Origin: Paenibacillus eucommiae
GTDB taxonomy: Bacteria > Bacillota > Bacilli > Paenibacillales > NBRC-103111
DNA: 64,000 bases
Assembly (NCBI RefSeq): GCF_017874215.1
Contig: NZ_JAGGLB010000025.1
Span: 1-64,000 of the forward strand
Reading direction: 5' to 3'
Numbering within the stretch: position 1 is the first letter of the stretch; each line of letters opens with the position of its first letter. The translations under genes and the position numbers were made by a program. Below the pieces are notes generated by a model that did not search any database, was not told the DNA's origin, and saw nothing but the letters and a program-made list of their open reading frames with translations. This document shows positions 34,079 through 42,846 of the stretch, in pieces.

Positions 34079-34138
34079 GAATCGTGTTAGAGAGTTGTTA
34101 CGTTCTCTGAGACTTCTACCTATCATGGAGGTAAATGT

Positions 34139-34573
34139 ATGGATATTGGAGCAAGAATCAAACAGTTGCGATTTAGATCCAGAATCAATCAGGAACAATT
34201 AGCAGAAAACATTATGGTTTCCCGAGGCAATGTCGGAGATTGGGAGAGAGGCAGGGCGAAGCCAGGAGCAGACGCACTCCTTTCTTTAGCAAAGTTCTTC
34301 AATGTTTCAGTAGACTGGATTTTATCAGGCGAATCACTTCAGCGATATAATGACATACATACATTTGAGCATACTGACACTGAAAGAGCATCATCCAAAG
34401 ATATCGAAATAATGGCGAAACTGAGTCAAATGTCAGAAAAAGATCTGTGCAAGGTAGTGGGATATATTGATGCAGTTATGGAAGGCTATCAAAACTATCA
34501 AAAGCAAGCAGAAAAGCGGGAGATCCTCGTATCGACGAATGGAGAAGCGGTCACTGGTAGTGATGAAAGCTAA
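34139..34573 (+). CDS. XRE-family transcriptional regulator
   Basis: A 144-aa protein with a classical lambda-repressor-type helix-turn-helix in its first 65 residues (IGARIKQLRFRSRINQEQLA, MVSRGNVGDWERGRAKPGAD, LLSLAKFFNVSVDWILSG). The C-terminal part (MAKLSQMSEKDLCKVVGYID) is a short helical dimerisation region. It resembles phage or mobile-element repressors but no phage genes are next to it. The ATG follows ATGGAGG. Its promoter overlaps a LexA-like box, so it may be DNA-damage inducible. Confidence 0.85.
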   Translation: MDIGARIKQLRFRSRINQEQLAENIMVSRGNVGDWERGRAKPGADALLSLAKFFNVSVDWILSGESLQRYNDIHTFEHTDTERASSKDIEIMAKLSQMSEKDLCKVVGYIDAVMEGYQNYQKQAEKREILVSTNGEAVTGSDES

Positions 34574-34783
34574 CTTTTTTTATGTCTTAATGATTAACTT
34601 TTTAATCAAAATTAAGATATAACAGATGTGAAGCATGCTTTGCTTTTATTTTTGCGGGTGGCACTCTGCGTTACCTGCGAAGCAAAACATCATCTATGCG
34701 ACTCAGCCCCTCAGTACAGATGCTCACAGTTTCGTGTTATAATAATCAATATGATTTACCCGCAGGAAGGAGAGGTTTTACGT

Positions 34784-35206
34784 ATGTATGAACAGAAAAC
34801 AAAAGAAACCGACAACAGTGTTATTGAGTTTATTGAAAATGTCGAAAATCCTAAGAAGCGTGAAGATGCCTATAAGTTATTAGATATATTTACCGAAACA
34901 ACTGGTTATCCAGCGAAGATGTGGGGACCGAGTATCATTGGCTTTGGTTCGTATCATTATAAATATGAATCCGGTCACGAAGGCAATGCACCGCTAGTAG
35001 GTTTTTCACCTCGTAAGGCCAAGATCAGTTTGTATTTTGCGACAGGTGACACAGAGCGGGAGGCATTGTTAAAGGACTTCGGAAAATATACGGCAGCGAA
35101 AGCATGTGTTTACATCAATAAGGTAGCAGATATTCATGTTGAGGTTTTAGAAGCGTTAATAAACCAATCTGTAAAGTTTCTGAAAGAGCGCTATCCGAAT
35201 CATTGA
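34784..35206 (+). CDS. DUF1801 domain protein (YdhG/iron-chaperone-like)
   Basis: A 140-aa soluble protein: VIEFIENVENPKKREDAYKL, MWGPSIIGFGSYHYKYESG and then GFSPRKAKISLYFATGD match the DUF1801 layout (W-G-x-S-I-V-G-F-G-x-Y-x-Y, F-x-x-R-K). Members have been called frataxin-like iron chaperones; the role is not settled. The ATG at 34784 has GGAAGGAGAGG upstream. A hairpin terminator follows. The 200 bp before it form a possible RNA hairpin (TTTGCTT / AAGCAAA around GCGGGT/ACCTGC, 34643-34691). Confidence 0.85.
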   Translation: MYEQKTKETDNSVIEFIENVENPKKREDAYKLLDIFTETTGYPAKMWGPSIIGFGSYHYKYESGHEGNAPLVGFSPRKAKISLYFATGDTEREALLKDFGKYTAAKACVYINKVADIHVEVLEALINQSVKFLKERYPNH

Positions 35207-35224
35207 AGCCTTAGAATAAGCATG

Positions 35225-35253
35225 AAGTCCACCCTTTACGGATGGGCTTTTTT
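35225..35253 (+). terminator. Rho-independent terminator after the DUF1801 gene
   Basis: AAGTCCACCC pairs imperfectly with GGATGGGCTT and is followed by TTTTT. Confidence 0.7.
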
Positions 35254-35316
35254 GATTATGTACTATTTCATAGGAAACATTCATTTGAGAACAGAAGCAT
35301 GAGCGGATTAGGGCAA

Positions 35317-35357
35317 AATAATGGAGCCTCCACGGCAGATCTAGAGGCTTCATTATT
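35317..35357. terminator. Long hairpin
   Basis: AATAATGGAGCCTC pairs with GAGGCTTCATTATT (one mismatch). Its shape is like the hairpin arms of the dispersed repeat, but no box is present. Confidence 0.5.
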
Positions 35358-35434
35358 GTTGGAATACAAAGAATATGGAGCTGAAAGTTGCTCTTTTCTC
35401 TGTTACTTGTTGTTGTTCAGGAATAGGTATTCCT

Positions 35435-35917
35435 TCAATATAGCTTAGAATATTTGCTTCTTTTTCTCATTGTGCTTCTAGAAGTAGCAAAAATAACTGT
35501 AACATTTGTTAAAGGGATAAGTTGAATGGAATCACCAGTAACAGTAGTTTCTAGAAAATCTTTTCCAATCTGTACGATCCGTAGATTATTTAAAATTGTG
35601 GGGCTATTCGATTGTCCGTCTCTCGCTATTGAATTTAGTGCGACGCTAAACCTTCTTGCAGTTGGGTTTTGTGCTCTTCGGTTAATCGTCATTATTTGAA
35701 GACCTGACGGGGAGAGAATAATGGAGTCACTGTTCTGCCTGACAACAATAACAGAGTTCAACACTTTACGAATCTTGGCAGCCTCAACAAGCCCAAAAGG
35801 ATTGATTAGTGTAGATAAATTTGCACCTATGAGTTGAGATAAGCGCTGTTGGAGTGTAAGCGGAGTTTGTCGATTCCCTTTAACAATAGAAATAGCTGTC
35901 TTTTTTTGTGTTATCAA
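35435..35917 (-). CDS. Uncharacterised beta-rich protein
   Basis: 160 aa, start TTG at 35917 with AAAGGAGAC upstream on the - strand. Composition is Ile/Val/Thr/Asn-rich with few acidic residues (IRKVLNSVIVVRQNSDSIIL, NNLRIVQIGKDFLETTVTGD), suggesting a beta fold. No domain recognised. It is divergent from the gene at 36090, which has a similar composition; the two may be functionally linked. Between them lie 170 bp of likely promoter DNA. Confidence 0.55.
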   Translation of the reverse strand: MITQKKTAISIVKGNRQTPLTLQQRLSQLIGANLSTLINPFGLVEAAKIRKVLNSVIVVRQNSDSIILSPSGLQIMTINRRAQNPTARRFSVALNSIARDGQSNSPTILNNLRIVQIGKDFLETTVTGDSIQLIPLTNVTVIFATSRSTMRKRSKYSKLY

Positions 35918-36089
35918 AGCAGTTTGTCTCCTTTAATCAGGTATTTTAGAACATGGTATGTTTTTCACATGAAAATGTGTGGGTGTTAAGAGTCCACACT
36001 GTCCATTTTTTAAATAAGGTATTCTGTATTCCAACACAAGCCAAGTTGAATTTTTTCCCATACCTTAAAGTAATAGAGGAGGGATGAAA

Positions 36090-36707
36090 ATGATTTTAAG
36101 AGGGCTTGTGGATTTTAACATTTCTTCTAACGTACCCCAGAATACGATAAATTTGAACGTTGAGTGTGGAGGAGGACTACCGACCAATTTATTTAATATC
36201 CCTAATGGTTCTGTTGTTACCCTACAAAGAGGGTGCGTAAAGAGAAAGGTCAAAGTATTACAAGGTGATGCATCTGAATGTGATTTTAATTTCGCAGATA
36301 TGAATCCCATAACCGCTAGACCTTTCCAAATTAAAAGCGAGCAACGTTTCTTACTTACGTTTAACGAAAAAACCAAAGTATTGAGGATGTTTCGAGCACC
36401 TGTCACTAAAATCGTTGAGCGATTTATTCTTGACCAGAATGAAACCAATAACAACCTTATAACCTTCACTGACGGCACATTTGACCGACTGGGTATATTG
36501 GATAAACGAACGATAATTAACGTAAGACGAGGTAAAGTTTGTAGAACCTTCCGTATAGCAACCATAGGAGACATACCTGACGGTAGTTTTAGACTAACGG
36601 CAGTGAATGCAAGAAAATATGGTCTGAATAGTGGTAAATCATATCAATTGGCTTATAATCAAATAACAAACAATCTCACCATACTAATGAAAGTCCCAAA
36701 CAGCTAA
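36090..36707 (+). CDS. Uncharacterised protein with an internal duplication
   Basis: 205 aa, two related halves. Half 1 (about residues 40-107) reads VVTLQRGCVKRKVKVLQ, MNPITARPFQIKSEQRFLL and KTKVLRMFRAP; half 2 (about 138-204) reads INVRRGKVCRTFRIATI, VNARKYGLNSGKSYQLAYN and TNNLTILMKVP. Shared points are the R-G-x-V-x-R entry, an N-x-x-x-A/x-R-P/K centre, an L/A-Y/F-N turn and a hydrophobic-P end. This suggests two copies of a small beta-barrel. The ATG at 36090 is six bases after AGGAGGG; an ATG at 36084 is too close. Function unknown. Confidence 0.6.
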   Translation: MILRGLVDFNISSNVPQNTINLNVECGGGLPTNLFNIPNGSVVTLQRGCVKRKVKVLQGDASECDFNFADMNPITARPFQIKSEQRFLLTFNEKTKVLRMFRAPVTKIVERFILDQNETNNNLITFTDGTFDRLGILDKRTIINVRRGKVCRTFRIATIGDIPDGSFRLTAVNARKYGLNSGKSYQLAYNQITNNLTILMKVPNS

Positions 36708-36856
36708 ACAAGTTCTACTTTCCCCATTATAAAAGGTTTTGGCACAAACGGTTAAAGGATAATTAAAAGGATGCTGCGTGGACTGCTTGAAGATTTGTCA
36801 GAGTGACAGTGGCGAAAACAAAGTATAACCACTATGGACATAATACTCCATAACGC

Positions 36857-36883
36857 CAGGCTGCCGACATGATCGGCGGCCTG
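36857..36883 (+). terminator. GC-rich hairpin
   Basis: CAGGCTGCCG pairs with CGGCGGCCTG (one G-T). This is the same CAGGCTGCCG stem used in dispersed-repeat hairpins at 38634, here without a recognisable box. Confidence 0.55.
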
Positions 36884-37026
36884 CTTATCTATGTGGCAAT
36901 ACCCCAAAACAATGGGGGGCCATTAAGTGAATAAATATATTGACATTCCATTTTTAACCATATATTCTATTGTAATAGAACGGTTGTTATATAACATATG
37001 TATTTATAAATTGTGGAGATGATGAA

Positions 37027-37599
37027 ATGCCCCCAAAAGCAGAGATAACGAAGGAAAAGATTTTAGAGGCAGCGTTTGAAATGGTACGTGAAAAAGGGCT
37101 GGAGGTACTGACCGCCAGAAGTATAGCGCAAAGACTTAGATGCTCTACCCAGCCTATTTACAGCGTATATGGAAACATGGAAGAGGTAAAAGACGATGTG
37201 TTTAACCAAGCAGTTGACTTTGCCCTTGCCAGCATGAAACAGTTCGACAATGACAAAAACGAGTTTGCCATGAATTTGGCGATCGGTTGCCTGCTATTCG
37301 CTCGAAATGAAAAGCATCTTTTCAGAACGCTATACCTTTCTGACTTTAGAATGGATTACTTAAAAAGGAATAAAAATAAGCTTAATGAGGAGTTGTATGC
37401 TGCTTTTTTGCAGATCGATAGCCGGTTAAGTACGATTGAAGAGAGCAAGGCGGAAAAAATATTTCTTAAATTAACTACTTATTGGCTTGGAATTGGCACG
37501 ATGATTAACACCAACTCATTAGAACTTGATATTAACGAGGCTACAGAAATGTTAGAAGAAATGTACCAAAATCTAACGATAAAAGAAGGATTAACATAA
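37027..37599 (+). CDS. TetR-family transcriptional regulator
   Basis: A 190-aa repressor. The N-terminal HTH is clear (TKEKILEAAFEMVREKGLEV, TARSIAQRLRCSTQPIYSVY). The C-terminal ligand domain is all-helical and not assigned. ATG with GTGGAGATG upstream. The gene stands alone; the downstream kinase at 37678 might be a target or just a neighbour. A possible sigma-A promoter lies at 36950-37000. Confidence 0.85.
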   Translation: MPPKAEITKEKILEAAFEMVREKGLEVLTARSIAQRLRCSTQPIYSVYGNMEEVKDDVFNQAVDFALASMKQFDNDKNEFAMNLAIGCLLFARNEKHLFRTLYLSDFRMDYLKRNKNKLNEELYAAFLQIDSRLSTIEESKAEKIFLKLTTYWLGIGTMINTNSLELDINEATEMLEEMYQNLTIKEGLT

Positions 37600-37677
37600 T
37601 ATAAAAGATGACAAGATGCTGCTGCAAATAGAAAGTCTTATGTCTCACTCATTAAATCCGAAGAAGGAGAGAGCAGC

Positions 37678-38538
37678 ATGATCAAAAAATTAGGTAACAA
37701 AATTGGAGAAGGAGGATGCGGGGAAGTATTTGAATGGGAGGACGAGAGCAAGATCGTCAAGTTAGCAAAGCCTACCACGAGCACCGCTGCCTTACAAGCA
37801 GAATTACATCATTGCCGAATCGCCTGGGAGTGCGGGCTGCCTGTTCCCCAGCCGTTTGAACTGGTGAATATAGAAGGCCGCTCAGGTATTTTGTTCGAGC
37901 GTATTTATGGCGATTCGATCATGAATCGTTTTGTTGACAGAGCCATAGAGCAGTCCAAGCTGCAGCAACCACTAGATGTGTTCGACGACTACGTCGATGC
38001 CCGAATTACGGCACGACTTTTTTATCAAATCCATACGCATTCGGTTCCCAATATGCCGAGCCAGCGGGAAAACATCAAGTATGACATTCGGCGTGCTCCA
38101 TATTTGCCTGAGGCCGACAAAGCAGCAGTGATTGCCCAATTGGATCAATTACCGATGAAACAGCAGCTCTGTCATGGAGATCCGAATCCGGGCAACATAC
38201 TGCTCCGGGATAATGATGCGGTAATTATTGACTGGAGCAATGCTTCGACCGGGAATCCGGAAGCTGACTTGGCCGAATATATCGTTATGATTCGATATGC
38301 GATATTGCCCCCGCATCTGCCATGTGAAGCGGGTGTCGTTCTAAATGCAACGCGGGAGGCTAGCATTCGCATGTTTATGGATGAATACGAGAGGCTATCT
38401 GGCGTTGGTTATGCAGACATCGATTCTTGGATTGCCCCTATTGCAGCACGCAAGCTAACCGCCGATGTAATAACCGAAGAGGAGAGAAATTTGCTTGTGA
38501 ACGAGATTAGAAGAAGGCTCCATAGCAAGTCCAGCTAA
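37678..38538 (+). CDS. Aminoglycoside-phosphotransferase-like kinase
   Basis: A 286-aa kinase. GNKIGEGGCGEVFEWEDESK is a glycine-rich nucleotide loop, KIVKLAK gives the likely ATP lysine, LCHGDPNPGNILLRDNDA (about residues 163-180) is Brenner's motif with catalytic Asp and Asn, and VIIDWSNASTGNPEADLAEY gives the metal-binding Asp. The natural substrate is unknown; resistance cannot be assumed. ATG with AAGGAGAGAG upstream. A box-bearing hairpin terminator follows. Confidence 0.8.
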   Translation: MIKKLGNKIGEGGCGEVFEWEDESKIVKLAKPTTSTAALQAELHHCRIAWECGLPVPQPFELVNIEGRSGILFERIYGDSIMNRFVDRAIEQSKLQQPLDVFDDYVDARITARLFYQIHTHSVPNMPSQRENIKYDIRRAPYLPEADKAAVIAQLDQLPMKQQLCHGDPNPGNILLRDNDAVIIDWSNASTGNPEADLAEYIVMIRYAILPPHLPCEAGVVLNATREASIRMFMDEYERLSGVGYADIDSWIAPIAARKLTADVITEEERNLLVNEIRRRLHSKSS

Positions 38539-38599
38539 TTATTATTAATTGTGAGTACAGATATGGAACCATGAGAAAGTTTTAACCTATTTGGGAACC

Positions 38600-38683
38600 A
38601 ATTAAGCTAACGGGACACTATAGTACTATGACAACAGGCTGCCAGCATTATCGGCAGCCTGTTCTGTTAACAGGCAGAACTGA
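38600..38683 (+). repeat. Dispersed repeat element with perfect hairpin
   Basis: Box AATTAAGCTAACGGGACACT then ATAGTACTATG; perfect 10-bp hairpin ACAGGCTGCC / GGCAGCCTGT (38634-38662); short right box GTTAACAGGCAGAAC. Confidence 0.8.
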
Positions 38684-38815
38684 AAACAAGAAAATTTAAA
38701 TAAGCAATTTTCTCTTTTTCCAAACTCAATACACCTATATGATTAATAAAAGATAAGTACTCAAAATTGATCAATCGTAAGATTAAAAGGGTATGGGGAG
38801 AGGAGATAAACATCA

Positions 38816-39601
38816 TTGAAACCTTTAGTACAACTACTGCATTTTGGCTATCATCAGGCGATGAGCTGCATATTTCCTGTTGCTATCTTTGGAACATTAG
38901 CTCTCTCTAGTGCAATAGAGATACCGTTCCTTCATCGTTATGATGCTATTCTACTTATATTGCTTGGAGTGCAATACCTCATGTACCGCAGCGGATTAGA
39001 GACGCGTGATGAAATCAAAGTAATTTGTATATTTCATCTTATTGGTTTGATGCTGGAGATATATAAGGTGTGGATGGGATCATGGTCATACCCTGAGTCT
39101 GGGTATACTAAGATATTTGGTGTCCCACTCTATAGCGGATTTATGTATGCAAGTGTAGCAAGCTTTATGTGTCAGATATGGCGGAGACTGCGGATGGACA
39201 TGACAGGCTGGCCTGGGCTTACGTCTTCGGTTCTGCTAGGAGGAGCCATCTATTTCAACTTTTTCACCCATCATTTTATTCCCGATTTTCGTTGGTGGCT
39301 GACGGCACTTGTATTTATTGTCTTCTGGAAAACATGGATCATATATCGGGTACGGACTATAACTTATCGTATGCCTTTAACGCTTGCTTTTATCATTGTA
39401 GGATTTTTCATCTGGTCAGCTGAAAATATAGCCACGTTTTTTGATGCTTGGAAATACCCTGACCAGCACGAAACCTGGAAGCTGGTTAGTTTCAGCAAGA
39501 TCAGCTCGTGGTTCCTTCTGGTAATCATTAGCGTCATCATCGTTGCCCAGCTTAAACATGTTAAAGCTAGCCGAACAACGAACGATTCAGGGTTGAACTA
39601 G
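38816..39601 (+). CDS. DUF817 family integral membrane protein
   Basis: A 261-aa protein with about eight hydrophobic segments. The conserved central part VWMGSWSYPESGYTKIFGVP and then LYSGFMYASVASFMCQ, and FNFFTHHFIPDFRWWL, are characteristic of DUF817 as I remember it. Function unknown. The start is a TTG at 38816 with GGGGAGAGGAG upstream. It is monocistronic and followed by a hairpin terminator. Confidence 0.8.
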   Translation: MKPLVQLLHFGYHQAMSCIFPVAIFGTLALSSAIEIPFLHRYDAILLILLGVQYLMYRSGLETRDEIKVICIFHLIGLMLEIYKVWMGSWSYPESGYTKIFGVPLYSGFMYASVASFMCQIWRRLRMDMTGWPGLTSSVLLGGAIYFNFFTHHFIPDFRWWLTALVFIVFWKTWIIYRVRTITYRMPLTLAFIIVGFFIWSAENIATFFDAWKYPDQHETWKLVSFSKISSWFLLVIISVIIVAQLKHVKASRTTNDSGLN

Positions 39602-39657
39602 GGGGGACGGAAGTTTTATTCATGTTGAAATGGCATCTGGAAATCCAGAATCATAGA

Positions 39658-39695
39658 AGGGCTATCATTCTGTCATACTGACTGAAGATAGCCCT
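39658..39695 (+). terminator. Hairpin terminator after the DUF817 gene
   Basis: AGGGCTATC / GATAGCCCT perfect 9-bp stem. Confidence 0.6.
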
Positions 39696-39778
39696 GTTGT
39701 GCGTATGCCAGCGCAATCGACTATTGAAAATTTAGAGGTCAACGGCTGACCAGGTAAGCGGTGACTAATGATTTAGAA

Positions 39779-39806
39779 TTGACAGGAATGAAAAAAAAGA
39801 TATAAT
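39779..39806 (+). promoter_or_regulatory. Near-perfect sigma-A promoter
   Basis: TTGACA (39779-39784), 16-bp spacer, TATAAT (39801-39806), 58 bp before the ATG of the YqeB-like gene. A dyad TGATCAATTTTTTGAGTGATCGATCA just downstream could be an operator (described here in parts: TGATCAATTTTTTG, AGTGATCGATCA). Confidence 0.75.
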
Positions 39807-39863
39807 TTGATTAAATGATCAATTTTTTGAGTGATCGATCAAACGAGAAAAGGTGTGGTTTCG

Positions 39864-40565
39864 ATGGGAGAAAATAAGGAAACGATTCTAGGTTTGAATA
39901 AGTTAGAAAAAACATTTATCGTTGTGGTTCCCATGATACTTGGAGCAGTCATTGGCTGGTTTATTCCAGTTATTGCAGAGGGGGCACTCAAACTTCCAGT
40001 CGTTCCCATGGAAAAATTATTAATATTTATCGCTTCACTTAATCATTTTTGGGTTTCGATCGTTGCTTCAATTATTGGTGCTTTCGTGGGTCTGTTTTGT
40101 GCATTCATGGTGTTTAGTGATAGCCTTAAAGTGACGGTATCAGATAATCAATTGAAGTTAGTAGTAGGAGATTCAGAAAAAATCATTGAGAAAAGACAAA
40201 TTTCTGCGGTTTACTTTGAGAATAAGAACCTTGTAGTACTTGGACAAAGAAGTCATGAATTGTGCCGAGCCGTCCTTGACATGAAGTTGGAGTCTGTTCA
40301 GGAGGCTTTTCATCAGCATAGATACCCTTGGAAGGATGAGGATCCTTTTGTTGCTCAATACCAAAGGTGGGTTTTAGACGCCCCGAATATCTCATCACAT
40401 ATCCATGCCATGCTGAATGTCCGAGAGCGTGCTTTAAAAGAAGATAAAAAGAAAGAAGCTAAATATTTGCGCGAAGACCTGGCTGTATTAGGTGTTGTTA
40501 TTCGAGACGAAAAGAAGAGTCAATATATAAGGTTGATTACTGGAATTGACTCTAATGCAACGTAA
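39864..40565 (+). CDS. YqeB-like membrane protein
   Basis: 233 aa. Two membrane helices near the N-terminus (FIVVVPMILGAVIGWFIPVI and WVSIVASIIGAFVGLFCAFM) are followed by a cytoplasmic beta domain (KVTVSDNQLKLVVGDSEKI, ISAVYFENKNLVVLGQ) and a helical tail. From memory this is the YqeB family of Bacilli. The ATG at 39864 follows AAAAGGTGTGG. No function is established. Confidence 0.7.
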   Translation: MGENKETILGLNKLEKTFIVVVPMILGAVIGWFIPVIAEGALKLPVVPMEKLLIFIASLNHFWVSIVASIIGAFVGLFCAFMVFSDSLKVTVSDNQLKLVVGDSEKIIEKRQISAVYFENKNLVVLGQRSHELCRAVLDMKLESVQEAFHQHRYPWKDEDPFVAQYQRWVLDAPNISSHIHAMLNVRERALKEDKKKEAKYLREDLAVLGVVIRDEKKSQYIRLITGIDSNAT

Positions 40566-40753
40566 TAATTAAGCACGAAAGGAAATAAAAACATATGAAG
40601 TTCAAATTCGTGTAGGGGAGGGTTATGTCAATTAGCTAATTTCCAGGAACAGTTGATGATTCATCGCCTATAAACAAAGAATAGACATTCACCTATGTTT
40701 ACCTGGGTGAGTATCTTATTGTAGAGACGATTTTAGTTGACGGAGGAATTGGC

Positions 40754-41539
40754 GTGGGATACTTTGTTACTGTAGAACCAGGTGTAAACATATATGTAGA
40801 GGATGTTAACCCGGAGGGAAATAAAACTATATTATTTATACATGGATGGCCTTTAAGTCATAAGCAGTTTGAATATCAGTTTAATGTTCTTCCAACGATG
40901 GGATATCGGTGTATAGGCATTGACTGGAGGGGTTATGGTAATTCGGATAAACCTTTCAGAGGCTACAATTTTGACAGATTGGCAGATGATATTAGTGCAG
41001 TAATAAGGGCGTTACAGTTAAAAGACTTCACACTAGCAGGACACTCCACAGGAGGAGCGATCTCGATTCGATATATGGCTCGATACCAAGGTTATGGAGT
41101 CTCCAAACTTGTTCTTATAGACGCTGCATCTCCAACTAGTGTTCCAGAAGAATTTGCAAATAAGTTCATTACAGAAACATACAATGATCGCCCTAAAATG
41201 TTGCAGGGAGTAACCGACCTTTTTTTCTTCCAGTATATTACTGGACCATTCTCGGACTGGTTCTTTCAGCTAGGATTACAAGCAGCTGGCTATTCAACCG
41301 CGGCAGTCATGACTGCATTAAGAGATGAGAACGTGTACCATGATCTTGGTAAAATATTAATACCTACGCTAATTATTCACGGCATCCATGATAAAATCGT
41401 TCCGTTTACCAATGCTCAGGAGACAAATAAACTAATAAAAAATTCACGGCTTGTTCCATTTCATTACAGCGGTCATGGTCCCTTCTGGGAAGAACGTGAC
41501 AAGTTCAACCAGTTATTAATGCAATTTATTGGAGGATAG
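40754..41539 (+). CDS. Alpha/beta hydrolase
   Basis: A 261-aa cytoplasmic hydrolase. LFIHGWPLSHKQFEYQ gives the oxyanion-hole HGW segment, GIDWRGYGNSDKP the strand-loop typical of this family, LAGHSTGGAISIRYM (about residues 95-109) the nucleophile elbow with the catalytic Ser, IHGIHDKIVPF the catalytic Asp, and YSGHGPFWEE the catalytic His. It is close to haloperoxidase-like/esterase members. The GTG follows ACGGAGGA. Substrate unknown. Confidence 0.85.
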   Translation: MGYFVTVEPGVNIYVEDVNPEGNKTILFIHGWPLSHKQFEYQFNVLPTMGYRCIGIDWRGYGNSDKPFRGYNFDRLADDISAVIRALQLKDFTLAGHSTGGAISIRYMARYQGYGVSKLVLIDAASPTSVPEEFANKFITETYNDRPKMLQGVTDLFFFQYITGPFSDWFFQLGLQAAGYSTAAVMTALRDENVYHDLGKILIPTLIIHGIHDKIVPFTNAQETNKLIKNSRLVPFHYSGHGPFWEERDKFNQLLMQFIGG

Positions 41540-41547
41540 TTCACTTC

Positions 41548-41603
41548 AGTTAACGGGACACTTTAGTGGAGGGGCTTGTTACATAGAAGCTCCTCTTTTT
41601 CAT
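41548..41603 (+). repeat. Dispersed repeat, single box plus hairpin
   Basis: CAGTTAACGGGACACTTTAG followed by a GGAGGGGCTT..AAGCTCCTC hairpin and T run, directly upstream of an ankyrin remnant. Confidence 0.7.
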
Positions 41604-41908
41604 GGGAAAATTTGTTGTCGGTATGTTGCTTGAAGATGATACGTTGGCAGTAACCGTTGTGAAAGCGATCCACACTGGCGATGGGGAGCAAGCTTTCACC
41701 TCCGGACAAGATTACCGTAGCTTTCTGGTGCGCTTGCCACGGTGGACAGCGGAGATCTGCAGAGTACCTTCTCGACCGAGGTCCTGAACTGAACTGGATT
41801 TCGGTTTGGGATGGATTGACCCCACTGGATGCAGCGCAACGTAGTCCCGCTACAGAACTGATTCAATGGTTGCGTAGCCATGGCGCCAAATCTGCCAGTG
41901 AACTATGA
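41602..41908 (+). pseudogene. Ankyrin-repeat gene remnant, internally deleted and frameshifted
   Basis: The first ~35 codons read VVGMLLEDDTLAVTVVKAIH and TGDGEQ, the start of an ankyrin protein. After about 41690 the frame changes to one encoding TVAFWCACHGGQRRSAEYLL, DWLDGLTPLDAAQ-like sequence and IQWLRSHGAK, two more ankyrin repeats, ending at 41908. A middle part is missing and the frames do not join, so it is broken. Lies between two repeat boxes. Confidence 0.65.
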
Positions 41909-41950
41909 ATCATAATTTGGGTTGTTGAGTTTCAAGCTAGAGCTCTTGAG

Positions 41951-42030
41951 GATTAAGCTGCCTGGGTACGCTAGTTTAATGAGGACTCTATATAATCGAT
42001 GAAGGGGCTGCCGCGACAGCTCCTTTTTCA
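41951..42030 (+). repeat. Dispersed repeat, single box plus hairpin
   Basis: GATTAAGCTGCCTGGGTACG then CTAGTTTAATG; hairpin GGGGCTG / CAGCTCC around CCGCGA. Confidence 0.65.
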
Positions 42031-42085
42031 TTTTCACAAAATCAGAGATTTAATACATGTGGTTGTCCGAAGCCTTCTGGTAGGG

Positions 42086-42652
42086 CTAGGTCTTAATTAA
42101 ATCTTTGGCATGCTTCTTGCCTGCCGTGAGGAGGCTGTCACTCAGCTTGGAATTATTAACAGATCGTGCCAGCATAAGCGTCCCGACCATGTTACTAAGC
42201 AGAGCACTGCCTGTGGACTTATCGACTTCCGCCAGATCGGAGATAAAATCAATCATACGCTCCAACTCATCGGTGAAGACCTGACGAACCTCTGCTGACG
42301 ATCGGGCTATTTCACCGGTAAGGGTGGGGAGAATGCAGCCCATCTCCGTTTTGTCACGATGATACTGACTTAGGTAGTAATCAATGACAGCATTGATTTT
42401 GGTGCCTTGCTTTTCCTGGTCAGCGGCTTCCTGTAGAAGGGCAATCGTATCGCTGATGGCATATCGGCAGGCTTCGGCTACCAGTTGTTCTTTGTTATCA
42501 AAGTGGGCATAGAACCCTCCATGAGTCAAACCGGCTCCTTTCATAATGAACGGGACGCTGATGTCGCGAATCCCATTCTTACGAAAAGCTTGGGCAGCAC
42601 TTTCGATGATCTTGCCTCGAACTTTTAACTTATGGCCTTCAGGATAAGGCAT
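42086..42652 (-). CDS. TetR-family repressor of the adjacent efflux operon
   Basis: 188 aa. The HTH is clear (VRGKIIESAAQAFRKNGIRD, ISVPFIMKGAGLTHGGFYAH), and the C-terminal domain carries LSQYHRDKTEMGCILPTLTG, typical of the QacR/YxaF-like group. The start at 42652 (reading PYPEGHK) follows GGAG at eight bases; upstream ATGs are less likely. It is divergent from the Lpd-HlyD-ABC2 operon, with a perfect 17-bp inverted operator pair in the intergenic region, one of which overlaps the operon promoter. Confidence 0.85.
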   Translation of the reverse strand: MPYPEGHKLKVRGKIIESAAQAFRKNGIRDISVPFIMKGAGLTHGGFYAHFDNKEQLVAEACRYAISDTIALLQEAADQEKQGTKINAVIDYYLSQYHRDKTEMGCILPTLTGEIARSSAEVRQVFTDELERMIDFISDLAEVDKSTGSALLSNMVGTLMLARSVNNSKLSDSLLTAGKKHAKDLIKT

Positions 42653-42687
42653 CACAATCACTCCATCACTCATAGATCTACTTTGAA

Positions 42688-42704
42688 ATATTATAACCAT
42701 CATA
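42688..42704. promoter_or_regulatory. TetR operator half-pair 1
   Basis: ATATTATAACCATCATA is the exact reverse complement of 42782-42798. It lies in front of the TetR gene. Confidence 0.75.
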
Positions 42705-42766
42705 ATAAAGCGAGTCAATTCTCCTGTTGCAATCGTAAGTTTCAAAAAAAAGAAAAATGAGAGCTA

Positions 42767-42798
42767 TTGACTGTTCTAAAATATGATGGTTATAATAT
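42767..42798 (+). promoter_or_regulatory. Efflux operon promoter overlapped by TetR operator 2
   Basis: TTGACT (42767-42772), 18-bp spacer, TATAAT (42791-42796). The 17-bp sequence TATGATGGTTATAATAT (42782-42798) covers the -10 box. Confidence 0.75.
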
Positions 42799-42846
42799 AT
42801 TACGTTCATCATATTTTAAAATTATTAGGTTAGGAAGTGTCAGGGG

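Noticed and set aside
34139-34573. Prophage indicated by the XRE repressor-like gene
   Set aside because: No phage structural, lysis or replication gene is present around it.
34643-34691. Small RNA or riboswitch before the DUF1801 gene
   Set aside because: A two-part hairpin exists, but there is no T run and no known riboswitch motif; not enough to call an RNA gene.
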